A stretch of 64,000 nucleotides of DNA from NCBI RefSeq assembly GCF_000772105.1, contig NZ_CP009354.1, forward strand, positions 2,232,001-2,296,000. The letters run 5' to 3'. This document shows, one piece after another, positions 52,918 to 61,133 of the stretch; the stretch's first letter is position 1, and each line of letters starts with the position of its first letter. Origin of the DNA: Vibrio tubiashii ATCC 19109 (lineage in GTDB: Bacteria; Pseudomonadota; Gammaproteobacteria; Enterobacterales; Vibrionaceae). The translations under genes and the position numbers were made by a program. The notes under the pieces are model-generated. The model was not told the origin of the DNA. It made no database searches and saw only the letters and a list, made by a program, of their open reading frames with translations.

Positions 52918-54264
52918 ATGTACGATGTAATCTTCATTGATGACGAAAGTGATATTCGCCTTGCGATAGAGCAGAGTTTTGAACTAGAAGAAATTCCAGC
53001 GCGCTTTTTTGCAAGTGCCGAAGAAGCGCTGCTCGCGATCAAGCAAGACGGCTTGCCAAAAGTAGTGATTACGGATATCTGTTTACCCGGACTTTCCGGC
53101 GAAAATATTCTATCGAGTATTTTGCACCAGGACCCTGATATTCCGGTGATACTCATCACCGGGCACGGCGATATTTCTATGGCAGTGAACGCCCTGAGAA
53201 ACGGAGCCTATGACTTTATCGAGAAGCCGTTTCCAATCGATCGGCTGATCGATACAACGCGCCGAGCATTGGAGAAACGTGACTTAACGATAGAGAACCA
53301 AGAGCTCAAACGTAGCCTGAAAGCGAGTCAAACCCTTGGTCCTAGGATTATTGGTGATACGCCCTCTATTCAAGCGCTGCGCGATACCATAGTTCATATC
53401 TCTGACACCAATGCGGACATACTGCTGTTTGGAGAAACGGGAACCGGTAAAGAACTCTTCGCTCGTTCTATTCATGAGCAGAGCCCACGTAGAGATAACA
53501 ACTTCGTCGCCATCAACTGTGGTGCGGTGCCAGAGAATTTGATTGAAAGTGAACTCTATGGTCACGAAAAAGGCGCCTTTACAGGGGCCGATGTTAAACG
53601 CGTGGGTAAATTTGAACATGCTCAAGGGGGAACACTGTTCTTAGACGAAGTCGAGTCTATGCCTCTGCAGGCGCAAATTCGTTTGTTACGCGTACTACAA
53701 GAGCGCGTTATTGAGAGAGTTGGCTCCAATGAGCTTATCCCGATTGATATTCGCGTCATCGCTGCCACCAAGGTCGATTTAAAACAAGCTGCCGAACAAG
53801 GGACATTTCGTGAAGATCTCTACTACCGACTCAATGTTGTCACTCTCGATTTACCACCGTTGCGACAACGTAAAGAGGATATCCCTACTCTATTTCACCA
53901 CTTTCTACTGGTTGCTGCTTCGCGCTACGGTAAGTCAGCGCCAGCAATTGAATCACAGCAAATTCATCAACTCATGAGCCATGACTGGCCGGGCAATGTA
54001 CGGGAGCTAAGAAACGCAGCCGAACGGTTTGTGCTTCTTGGTAGACTGTCTCAGTTTGGTTCTGATAGCGCTGAAAATACCAACCGAGAGTTAGGCTTAG
54101 CCCAACAAGTTGCCGAGTTTGAGAAAAGCCTCATTGAACAAGCACTCAACCAGAATGAAGGCAGCATTAAGAAGACGATGGATCATTTGCAACTTGCCCG
54201 CAAAACCCTGTACGACAAAATGCAAAAATATGGCTTGGATAAGAGTAACTATAAAGGTGATTAG
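52918..54264 (+). CDS. dctD: C4-dicarboxylate transport response regulator DctD (NtrC family)
   Basis: About 448 aa. Receiver domain with the phospho-Asp in VVITDICLPG, sigma54-interaction AAA+ domain with Walker A GETGTGKELFA and the GAFTGA loop, and a Fis-type helix-turn-helix at the end (LQLARKTLYDKMQKYGL). An ATG six bases earlier (52912) lies only one base after GAGG, so 52918 is the better start. With sigma54 it should activate dctPQM, whose promoter matches the -24/-12 consensus. Confidence 0.96.
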   Translation: MYDVIFIDDESDIRLAIEQSFELEEIPARFFASAEEALLAIKQDGLPKVVITDICLPGLSGENILSSILHQDPDIPVILITGHGDISMAVNALRNGAYDFIEKPFPIDRLIDTTRRALEKRDLTIENQELKRSLKASQTLGPRIIGDTPSIQALRDTIVHISDTNADILLFGETGTGKELFARSIHEQSPRRDNNFVAINCGAVPENLIESELYGHEKGAFTGADVKRVGKFEHAQGGTLFLDEVESMPLQAQIRLLRVLQERVIERVGSNELIPIDIRVIAATKVDLKQAAEQGTFREDLYYRLNVVTLDLPPLRQRKEDIPTLFHHFLLVAASRYGKSAPAIESQQIHQLMSHDWPGNVRELRNAAERFVLLGRLSQFGSDSAENTNRELGLAQQVAEFEKSLIEQALNQNEGSIKKTMDHLQLARKTLYDKMQKYGLDKSNYKGD

Positions 54265-54343
54265 GGTCTATTCATCTTTAGTTCATCTTTGACCGCCTAT
54301 ATTGGACTCATCAAACGGAAGTGATGAATGGAGTTGTCTTGTT

Positions 54344-54506
54344 ATACCAATCGGGATAAATAGGGGCTCAGATAATTGCGCAGGAAAAATCGCTTAGAGC
54401 GAGGCATAGATTGCAGCTAGCTAGTTTCTCTACCTACAAAATCTATAACGCAGCTATCAGCGATTTTAACCAGCAAGAATGACCAGATATTTATTCTGGT
54501 TGGTAT
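54344..54506. repeat. 163-bp MITE-like inverted-repeat element
   Basis: Terminal inverted repeats of 19 bp, ATACCAATCGGGATAAATA at the left (54344-54362) and its complement with three mismatches at the right (54488-54506). Inside, AAAATCGCT (54386) pairs with AGCGATTTT (54459) and ATAGATT with AATCTAT, so the whole unit can fold into a long hairpin. No coding potential. GGAGTTG and CAACTCC lie just outside as further complementary flanks. A non-autonomous intergenic repeat is the simplest reading. Confidence 0.7.
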
Positions 54507-54543
54507 CAACTCCACTGTCCATAAATAGAAATGTCCTAAAAAC

Positions 54544-54578
54544 AAAAGCCCCAGATAACTGCCTATCTGGGGCTTTTT
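54544..54578. terminator. Bidirectional terminator dctD / dctM
   Basis: AAAAGCCCCAGATA / TATCTGGGGCTTTT perfect 14-base arms with a six-base loop, T-run on both strands, between convergent transcripts. Confidence 0.92.
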
Positions 54579-54590
54579 ATGTTCATTACG

Positions 54591-55952
54591 TTACTTGGTT
54601 ATTATCTCTGGTCCCATCAGAGTGGTCGGAAGCCATGTCGAAACCCAAGGCACGTATGTCACGATAATGAGGAAGAGGAACATCACCGCTACCCAAGGCA
54701 GTGCGGCTTTAACCACTTGCATCATCGACATCTTGGCTACCCCAGCGGTTACAAATAGGTTGAGCCCGACCGGAGGAGTAATCATACCTATCTCCATGTT
54801 CACCACCATCATGATACCTAGGTGGATTGGGTCGATACCGAGCGCGATAGCGATCGGGAACACTAACGGTGCAACGATAATCAACAGACCCGATGGCTCC
54901 ATGAACTGACCGCCAATCAGTAGTAGAACGTTAACCACAATCAAGAAGGTAATCGGGCCAAGACCTGCTGATAGCATAGACTCGGTGATCATTTGTGGAA
55001 TGCGTTCTTCCGTTAGTACATGCTTTAGAATCAGAGCGTTAGCAATGATAAACAGCAACATAATGGTCAGTTTACCTGCTTCATACAAGGTATGCTTTGT
55101 GTCTTTGTGGATGAACGCTTGGAAGATTTTCACTAATGCAGGTTTGGTGTTTTTCTTATCGGCAAACGGCCCCATATCTTTGTAGATAAAGTTGGCGATA
55201 AGGAAAGAGTACACAGCTGCTACTGCTGCCGCTTCTGTTGGTGTAAAGATACCGCCATAGATACCACCGAGGATGATAACCACCAGCAATAGACCCCAGC
55301 TCGCATCTTTTGCCGCTGCAAACATTTCTCCCCAACCAACGAATGGCTGTTTAGGTAGGTTCTTCACCCGCGCTGCAATGTAAATGGCAATCATCAACAT
55401 CACACCTGCAAGAAGACCAGGAATCACACCACCAAGGAACATACGCCCTACAGACACATCCGTCGCCGCGGCGTAGACAACCATTACGATTGAAGGCGGG
55501 ATCAAGATACCCAATGTACCAGCGTTACAAATAACCCCAGCCGCAAAATCCTTTGAATAGCCATTTTTGATCATACCAGCGATAACGATACTACCGATTG
55601 CTACTACCGTTGCAGGTGATGAACCAGATAGCGCGGCGAACATCATACACGCCACAACAGAAGCCATGGCTAAACCGCCGCGGAACCACCCCACCATTGC
55701 GATAGCGAAACGAATAATACGTTTTGCTACCCCACCGGTAGACATAAAGCTTGAAGCGAGAATGAAAAACGGGATTGCCAATAAGGTGTAGTGTCCAGCA
55801 AAGGCATTAAATAGAGTTTGAGCGACAGAGGCTAACGACGCATCTGAATGCATCATCAAAAAGACAATACTTGATAGGCCCAGTGAAATTGCGATTGGCA
55901 CGCCAACAAGCATAAAACCAATCACCATGACGAATAAGAATAAGATTTCCAT
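54591..55952 (-). CDS. dctM: TRAP transporter large permease DctM
   Basis: 453-aa inner-membrane protein, 11-12 helices, the ion-coupled translocating subunit of the C4-dicarboxylate TRAP system. Family signatures GVPIAISLGLS at the N-terminus, ALSGSSPATVVAIGSI and GILIPPSIVMVVYA are present. It starts 3 bp after dctQ. Na+-driven uptake of succinate, fumarate and malate is expected from the DctBD context. Confidence 0.95.
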   Translation of the reverse strand: MEILFLFVMVIGFMLVGVPIAISLGLSSIVFLMMHSDASLASVAQTLFNAFAGHYTLLAIPFFILASSFMSTGGVAKRIIRFAIAMVGWFRGGLAMASVVACMMFAALSGSSPATVVAIGSIVIAGMIKNGYSKDFAAGVICNAGTLGILIPPSIVMVVYAAATDVSVGRMFLGGVIPGLLAGVMLMIAIYIAARVKNLPKQPFVGWGEMFAAAKDASWGLLLVVIILGGIYGGIFTPTEAAAVAAVYSFLIANFIYKDMGPFADKKNTKPALVKIFQAFIHKDTKHTLYEAGKLTIMLLFIIANALILKHVLTEERIPQMITESMLSAGLGPITFLIVVNVLLLIGGQFMEPSGLLIIVAPLVFPIAIALGIDPIHLGIMMVVNMEIGMITPPVGLNLFVTAGVAKMSMMQVVKAALPWVAVMFLFLIIVTYVPWVSTWLPTTLMGPEIITK

Positions 55953-55955
55953 GGT

Positions 55956-56627
55956 TTAGCTTTCCTTGTTCTGGTTATTGTTGTTCTTCGGCTCCATCGC
56001 TTCACCAGCATCCTTGAGCTCTTCTTTTAGCGCTTCTAACTCTTCTTCCGCTTCATGACCAGCAATTAAGCGGTCCAATTTACCTGAGATGATTTGCAGC
56101 GTAATTTGAGCAAAACGGAATGTGAGTAGCGCCATGCCAATCGGCAGCGCCATATAAGGAATAAAGCGCGGCATTTTTTCGTAGCGCTCGCCTTCATTAA
56201 GCCAATCAGCAAGGAATTGCAGCATTTCTGGCATTGGAATATCGTCTGTTTCGTACCAAGCGCGCTCGGTTGCAAACGGATACCAGTAGTTCCATGAACC
56301 AATCAACAGCAGAATTGAGAAAGCCAAACAACATGCCGCAGCAATCAAGGCATAGATTTTACGTAGTTGCTCTGGAGCAAGGTTAATCACCACATCGACA
56401 CCGATGTGAAAATGCTTTTTAACGCCGTACGAAGCGCCGACAAGAACCATCCAAGCAAACATGAACACGGTAAGTTCCAGTGCCCATAAAATGTTGTCGT
56501 TAAAGACATATCTAAATACAACGTTGGCGAACGTGAGCAAGGTCATTGCTCCCAAAAAGAACGCAATCAATGTCTCTTCAATTGCGTCTGTCACCTTCCC
56601 AATTCTGGCAAAAATTGACTGTTCCAT
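55956..56627 (-). CDS. dctQ: TRAP transporter small permease DctQ
   Basis: 223-aa membrane protein with four helices (about 15-38, 50-70, 90-112, 155-178) and a long acidic C-terminal tail (EAEEELEALKEELKDAGEAM). Typical of the larger Vibrio DctQ proteins. Located between dctP and dctM; a hairpin separates it from dctP. Confidence 0.93.
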   Translation of the reverse strand: MEQSIFARIGKVTDAIEETLIAFFLGAMTLLTFANVVFRYVFNDNILWALELTVFMFAWMVLVGASYGVKKHFHIGVDVVINLAPEQLRKIYALIAAACCLAFSILLLIGSWNYWYPFATERAWYETDDIPMPEMLQFLADWLNEGERYEKMPRFIPYMALPIGMALLTFRFAQITLQIISGKLDRLIAGHEAEEELEALKEELKDAGEAMEPKNNNNQNKES

Positions 56628-56658
56628 AAGTTACTTCACTATATCGCAGGTAAAGAAA

Positions 56659-56682
56659 GGCCCTCCTCCCGACAAGAGGGCC
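56659..56682 (-). terminator. Intercistronic hairpin dctP / dctQ (attenuator or mRNA stabiliser)
   Basis: GGCCCTC / GAGGGCC arms with a ten-base loop and TTTCTTT on the minus strand, inside the dctPQM operon. Partial termination or 3'-end protection would give more DctP than DctQM. Confidence 0.7.
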
Positions 56683-56705
56683 AATGTTTTTCTAGGTTTT
56701 AGTTA

Positions 56706-57701
56706 TTATTTGTTTGAAGCTAGAGCCGCTTCAATGAGGTCAGAGCCGATGTCTTTTTCAAACTTCTTCCAAACTGGTTGAAGCGCAGTCACCCACTGCT
56801 GACGTTGCTCTGGTGTTAGCGTACGAACTTCACCACCAGCTTCGATGATGTTGTTTTTGTTCGCTAGGTTAACTCGTGAAGACTCAGAGTTACGCGTTTC
56901 AGTCACTTCTTGGATGATCTTGTTTAGCTGCTTACGCTGGTCATCCGGTAGGCCTTTCCAGAAGTCTTTAGACGTCACGACTAGGTAATCGAGAATACCG
57001 TGGTTCGTTTCAGTAATACCGTCTTGAACCTCGAAGAACTTCTTACCGTAGATGTTTGACCAAGTGTTCTCTTGACCATCGATAACTTTAGTCTGTAAGC
57101 CACCGTACACTTCTTTAAACGACATTTTCTGTGGGTTAGCACCTAGCTGTTCAAATTGAGCAACCAGTACGTCAGAGGCTTGAACACGGAACTTAAGACC
57201 TTTTGCGTCATCAGGAGAGATAAGCGGCTTGTTCGCTGACATCTGCTTCATACCATTGTGCCAGAACGCTAGACCTTGCAGACCACGGCGGCGCATTGCA
57301 TTCTTCAGCTTTTCACCAGCCTGAGAGTTTTGGAAACGGTCAACCGCTTCTACGTCTTCAAATAGGAATGGCAGGTCGAAAATACGGTACTTTTTCGTGA
57401 ACTTTTCAAACTTTGATAGAGAAGGGGCAGCAAGTTGCACGTCACCGTTGAGCAGTGCTTCTAGAACCTTGTTATCATCATAAAGAGTCGAGTTAGGGAA
57501 AACCTGCATACACACTTTTCCGTTCATCTCTTCATTAACACGTTTTTCCAGTAATGAAGCCGCGATACCTTTCGGGTGTTTATCTGTATTCGTTACGTGA
57601 CTGAACTTAATCACTGTCTCGCCCGGATCACAGTTCGCCGCAGCGTTAAAACTGGTCACAGCAAGAATCGATGCAGATAGTAGGGTCAATGGCTTAAACA
57701 T
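56706..57701 (-). CDS. dctP: TRAP transporter C4-dicarboxylate-binding protein DctP
   Basis: 331-aa periplasmic receptor. Signal peptide MFKPLTLLSASILAVTSFNAAA, then ETVIKFSHVTNTDKHPKGIAA. The ligand arginine lies in GLKFRVQASDVLVAQFEQLGA and the signature VIDGQENTWSNIYGKKF follows, both typical of dicarboxylate-binding DctP. First gene of dctPQM, behind a sigma54 promoter and a GGAG site. Confidence 0.95.
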   Translation of the reverse strand: MFKPLTLLSASILAVTSFNAAANCDPGETVIKFSHVTNTDKHPKGIAASLLEKRVNEEMNGKVCMQVFPNSTLYDDNKVLEALLNGDVQLAAPSLSKFEKFTKKYRIFDLPFLFEDVEAVDRFQNSQAGEKLKNAMRRRGLQGLAFWHNGMKQMSANKPLISPDDAKGLKFRVQASDVLVAQFEQLGANPQKMSFKEVYGGLQTKVIDGQENTWSNIYGKKFFEVQDGITETNHGILDYLVVTSKDFWKGLPDDQRKQLNKIIQEVTETRNSESSRVNLANKNNIIEAGGEVRTLTPEQRQQWVTALQPVWKKFEKDIGSDLIEAALASNK

Positions 57702-57759
57702 TATTATTCTCCTTGTTAAATGAACAACCCCATCACTGGGAGTTGATACCTTAATAAGG

Positions 57760-57774
57760 GCAATAACCGCGCCA
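57760..57774 (-). promoter_or_regulatory. Sigma54 (-24/-12) promoter of dctPQM
   Basis: On the minus strand TGGCGC, five bases, TTGC matches the RpoN consensus TGGCAC-N5-TTGC with one mismatch and both invariant GG and GC in place. It lies about 60 bp before dctP; DctD would act from upstream sites. Confidence 0.8.
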
Positions 57775-57947
57775 AATTGAATTACTTATTATTATTTCTT
57801 ATTTTTCAAATAGTTAAGATTATTGATAAATCGATGACGTTATCGAGATCACATTAAGATTTTTAAAATGGGGGGAATTCCACCCATCACAAATTTCAAT
57901 ACGGGTGAATTTACACATATTTAACAAGCATGCAAAAATAGAAAAAC

Positions 57948-57974
57948 AAATGGCAGCTATAGTAGCTGCCATTT
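57948..57974 (-). terminator. Terminator of the glucose-type ABC operon
   Basis: AAATGGCAGCTA / TAGCTGCCATTT perfect 12-base arms with a three-base loop; the minus strand continues TGTTTTTCTATTTTT. It lies 144 bp after the ATPase stop codon, giving a long 3' UTR. Confidence 0.82.
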
Positions 57975-58117
57975 TCGTTACTAGAGATGAGATGAGCAGT
58001 AAGGAGACATGACTGCCCACTTCGACTCACTCTGCATGAAACTCACTTCATGCTATGCTACTAAGCTTAGTCGACTTCACCCAAAGTTACTAATAAACAT
58101 ATCAATTAAATCACCCA

Positions 58118-59233
58118 TTAGTGAAATTCGATACGTTGCTCGGTCGCCGCATCAAAAAATACCGCTTTGGATAGATCAAAGTGTAAAGACGCAACTTGAC
58201 CCGCTGTTACATCAAACTCAGGCGAGAGACGGCATGCCACTTCCTGCTCGTTCACCTTGATCATCGCGATAGTATCTGGCCCGGTTGGTTCAAGCACCTC
58301 TAAGGTTAAATCTAACTGAGTCGTCGCATCAGATTCTTGGTTTTCACTGTCAGTAATGTGCTCAGGGCGAAGACCAATCACCACTTCTTTGCCATCTTGC
58401 TCTCGCATTGAAGCAGGTAAATTAATGTGGTGTTCTTGCCCATTACTGCCCTTAACCTTAATAACCGGCTTATCTTCGCCATCGAGATCCACCATGGTCT
58501 TAATAAAGTTCATCGAAGGAGACCCCATAAAGCCAGCCACAAACATGTTGTTGGGCTTATTGTAGATTTCTTGCGGTGTACCCAGTTGCTGCAGTTCACC
58601 ATCTTTCATTACCGCGATTCTGTCCGCCAGAGTCATCGCTTCAATCTGATCGTGAGTCACGTAGACAATGGTGGTGTTGAGCTGCTGATGCAGACGTTTG
58701 ATTTGATGACGCATTTCAACACGCAGTTTCGCATCAAGGTTGGATAGTGGTTCATCAAACAAATAGAGCTTAGGTCGACGAGCTAAAGCGCGCCCCATCG
58801 CCACACGTTGGCGCTGACCACCGGATAGCTGCGAAGGTTTTCTATCTAGCAGGTGATCAATTTGCAGCATTGCCGCAACGCGCTCTACTTCTGCATCAAT
58901 ATCCTGCTTTGGCATTTTACGTATCTTGAGGCCAAACTCGATATTGCCACGCACCGTCATATTGGGATACAGCGCGTAAGACTGGAATACCATCGCGATA
59001 TCACGGTCTTTCGGTTCAACTTCAGACACGTCATTGCCATCAATCACAATTTCACCTGAGCTGATGTTCTCTAGCCCCGCAATGGTGTTCATCAAAGTTG
59101 ATTTACCACAGCCCGACGGCCCAACTAAGATCAGGAACTCTCCTGAGTCGATATTGATGTCGATGCCTTTCAGCGTCTCTTGGTCCGCCTTTGGATAGGT
59201 TTTACGGATTTGTTTAAGTTCTAGTGTTGCCAT
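58118..59233 (-). CDS. Sugar ABC transporter ATPase (MalK/UgpC/GltK type)
   Basis: 371-aa ATPase. Walker A GPSGCGKSTLM (about 38-48), signature LSGGQRQRVAMGRAL, Walker B LYLFDEPLSNLDAKL and a C-terminal OB/TOBE regulatory domain (GLRPEHI) as in MalK. It energises the two permeases encoded just upstream. The Pseudomonas glucose importer has the same layout (gltBFGK/gtsABCD). Confidence 0.92.
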   Translation of the reverse strand: MATLELKQIRKTYPKADQETLKGIDINIDSGEFLILVGPSGCGKSTLMNTIAGLENISSGEIVIDGNDVSEVEPKDRDIAMVFQSYALYPNMTVRGNIEFGLKIRKMPKQDIDAEVERVAAMLQIDHLLDRKPSQLSGGQRQRVAMGRALARRPKLYLFDEPLSNLDAKLRVEMRHQIKRLHQQLNTTIVYVTHDQIEAMTLADRIAVMKDGELQQLGTPQEIYNKPNNMFVAGFMGSPSMNFIKTMVDLDGEDKPVIKVKGSNGQEHHINLPASMREQDGKEVVIGLRPEHITDSENQESDATTQLDLTLEVLEPTGPDTIAMIKVNEQEVACRLSPEFDVTAGQVASLHFDLSKAVFFDAATEQRIEFH

Positions 59234-59238
59234 AATAA

Positions 59239-60096
59239 TTATCCTTTTACCGATCCAGCCGTTAGGCCGCGAACGAAGTATTTCCCTGCTAATACGTAAA
59301 CTAAGAGTGTCGGCAGTGCGGCAATGATCGCGGCTGCCATGTCAACGTTGTACTCTTTCACCCCAGTACTGGTGTTGACCAAGTTGTTGAGTGCCACCGT
59401 AATCGGCTGAGTCTCTGAACCTGAATAAACGACGCCGAATAAGAAATCATTCCAGATTGCGGTGAACTGCCAAATGACGGTCACCATGATTATCGGCGTC
59501 GATATTGGCAGTAAAATCTTAAAGAAGATGGTAAAGAAACCGGCACCATCAAGCTTGGCTGCTTTAACTAACTCATCCGGAATACTGATGTAGAAGTTAC
59601 GGAAAAAGAGCGTAGTAAATGCCATACCGTAGATAACATGAACAATCACCAGTCCAGCAGTAGTATTCGCCAAGCCAAGCTTACCTAATACCGTTGCCAT
59701 TGGTAAAAGAACAACTTGGAACGGAATGAAGCAGCCAAAAAGTAGCAAACTAAAGAACAGGTTCGAGCCACGGAATTGCCATTTGGTCACAACGTAACCA
59801 TTGAACGCGCCGAGCAAGGTAGAGATGGCTACTGCAGGTATCACCATTTGGAACGAATTCCAAAAATACCCTTTCACCCCTTCACACTTCACACCGGTAC
59901 AAGCGCTGTCCCAAGCTTTAAGCCAAGCATCGAACACCCACTCGGTTGGTAAGCTCATTAAGTTACCGGCTTTAATATCTGGCAAAGTTTTAAAAGAGGT
60001 AATCACCATCACGAACAGCGGCATCAAGTAAACCACACAGAAAAATGCCAGCGTTGAGTAGATAAACAGTCGAGAGAAATTGATTCCTTGCATCAT
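59239..60096 (-). CDS. Sugar ABC transporter permease (GltG/MalG type)
   Basis: 285-aa inner-membrane permease with six helices and the cytoplasmic EAA-type loop (LVKAAKLDGAGFFTIFFKILLPIS). An unusual Cys pair in DSACTGVKCEGVKG in the first periplasmic loop matches the Pseudomonas-type glucose permease, as I recall. Overlaps the other permease gene by 4 bp. Confidence 0.9.
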   Translation of the reverse strand: MMQGINFSRLFIYSTLAFFCVVYLMPLFVMVITSFKTLPDIKAGNLMSLPTEWVFDAWLKAWDSACTGVKCEGVKGYFWNSFQMVIPAVAISTLLGAFNGYVVTKWQFRGSNLFFSLLLFGCFIPFQVVLLPMATVLGKLGLANTTAGLVIVHVIYGMAFTTLFFRNFYISIPDELVKAAKLDGAGFFTIFFKILLPISTPIIMVTVIWQFTAIWNDFLFGVVYSGSETQPITVALNNLVNTSTGVKEYNVDMAAAIIAALPTLLVYVLAGKYFVRGLTAGSVKG

Positions 60097-61016
60097 GACT
60101 TTTTCTCCCTAAGTTCTGAATAGAGGTAAGGCACCAAAATCGCGAGTATTCCCGCTAACATCATCATCGCACTGGCTGCACCTAAACCAATTTGACCACG
60201 TGTGAATGAGTGCGCGTACATAAACAGCGCAGGAAGGTCGGAAGAGTACCCTGGCCCGCCAGCTGTCATTGCTGTGACCAAGTCAAAGCTCTTAATCGCA
60301 ATGTGGGAGGTAATAATCACGGCGCTAAAAAACACCGGTCTTAGACACGGCATAATGATACGCCAATAGATGGTTGGTAAGTTCGCACCGTCAATCTGCG
60401 CAGCTTTGATAATCGAAGAATCTATACCACGCAGACCTGCAAGGAACATTGCCATGACGAAACCTGAAGATTGCCATACAGCCGCAATCACTAAGGTGTA
60501 GACCGCCATATCGGAATTCACTAGCCAATCAAATTTAAAGTCAGTAAAACCCCAATCTTGCATCAGTTTTTCGATACCAAGACCTGGGTTAAGAATCCAT
60601 TTCCACGCCGTACCTGTAACAATGAATGACAAGGCCATTGGGTATAAATAGATGGTACGAATTGCCCCTTCTTGACGGATATTTTGGTCAAGAAGGATCG
60701 CTAGCCCAACACCAAGTCCAATCGCCACTAGCATGAACAGCAGGCCAAAAACACCTAGGTTGGTAATAGAAGTGATCCAACGGTCGTTATCCATCAGTTT
60801 TTCGTATTGAGAGAAGCCAACAAAATTAAAACTAGGGAGAAAACGGGAGTTGGTCATTGAGAGTGCCGCTGTCCAGAAAATATAACCATAGATACAAACC
60901 ACAGTTACAAGAACGGTCGGGGCAAGAACGATTTTCGGCAGCCAATGTTGAAGTCGGTCGGCCAAACTGACCTTAGTTGTCGACTTCTTTTCATACCGAT
61001 TTACAACATGCTCCAT
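60093..61016 (-). CDS. Sugar ABC transporter permease (GltF/MalF type)
   Basis: 307-aa inner-membrane permease with six helices and the EAA loop IIKAAQIDGANLPTIYWRIIMP. Forms the channel with the GltG-type permease whose start it overlaps (ATGA). A pair of hairpins separates it from the binding-protein gene. Confidence 0.9.
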   Translation of the reverse strand: MEHVVNRYEKKSTTKVSLADRLQHWLPKIVLAPTVLVTVVCIYGYIFWTAALSMTNSRFLPSFNFVGFSQYEKLMDNDRWITSITNLGVFGLLFMLVAIGLGVGLAILLDQNIRQEGAIRTIYLYPMALSFIVTGTAWKWILNPGLGIEKLMQDWGFTDFKFDWLVNSDMAVYTLVIAAVWQSSGFVMAMFLAGLRGIDSSIIKAAQIDGANLPTIYWRIIMPCLRPVFFSAVIITSHIAIKSFDLVTAMTAGGPGYSSDLPALFMYAHSFTRGQIGLGAASAMMMLAGILAILVPYLYSELREKKS

Positions 61017-61040
61017 AACGAGTCCTTACGTCATAACGCG

Positions 61041-61108
61041 CCGATCAATATCCTGATCGGAAATAGAGGAAAGGGCGAACAGGCTCCCCACAAGCCTGAA
61101 CGCCCTTT
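61041..61108 (-). other. Tandem hairpins between binding-protein and permease genes
   Basis: A long stem (61070-61085 with 61093-61108: AAAGGGCG and CAGGCT pairing around a two-base internal mismatch) and a second stem CCGATCA / TGATCGG (61041-61060). No T-run follows, so they more likely protect the upstream message, as the malE-malF intergenic structures do, than terminate. Confidence 0.6.
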
Positions 61109-61133
61109 GGGGGTGTGATTTAACTACGAGAAG

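Larger units (their letters stand above)
54265..54590. other. Intergenic region dctD / dctM
   Basis: No gene supported. It is filled by a 163-bp inverted-repeat element (54344-54506) and a bidirectional terminator (54544-54578). Confidence 0.7.
57702..58117. other. Intergenic region dctP / glucose ABC ATPase
   Basis: No gene is supported in 416 bp. It contains the sigma54 promoter of dctP (57760-57774), possible activator sites upstream of it such as GATAA/TTATC at 57825-57844, the terminator hairpin of the ABC operon (57948-57974), and two further palindromes in that operon's 3' region (58034-58053 and 58060-58071). Confidence 0.7.

Noticed and set aside
57878..57893. CRP-like half site (TGTGA) upstream of dctP
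   Set aside because: Only one half of the dyad matches; not enough to call a CRP site.
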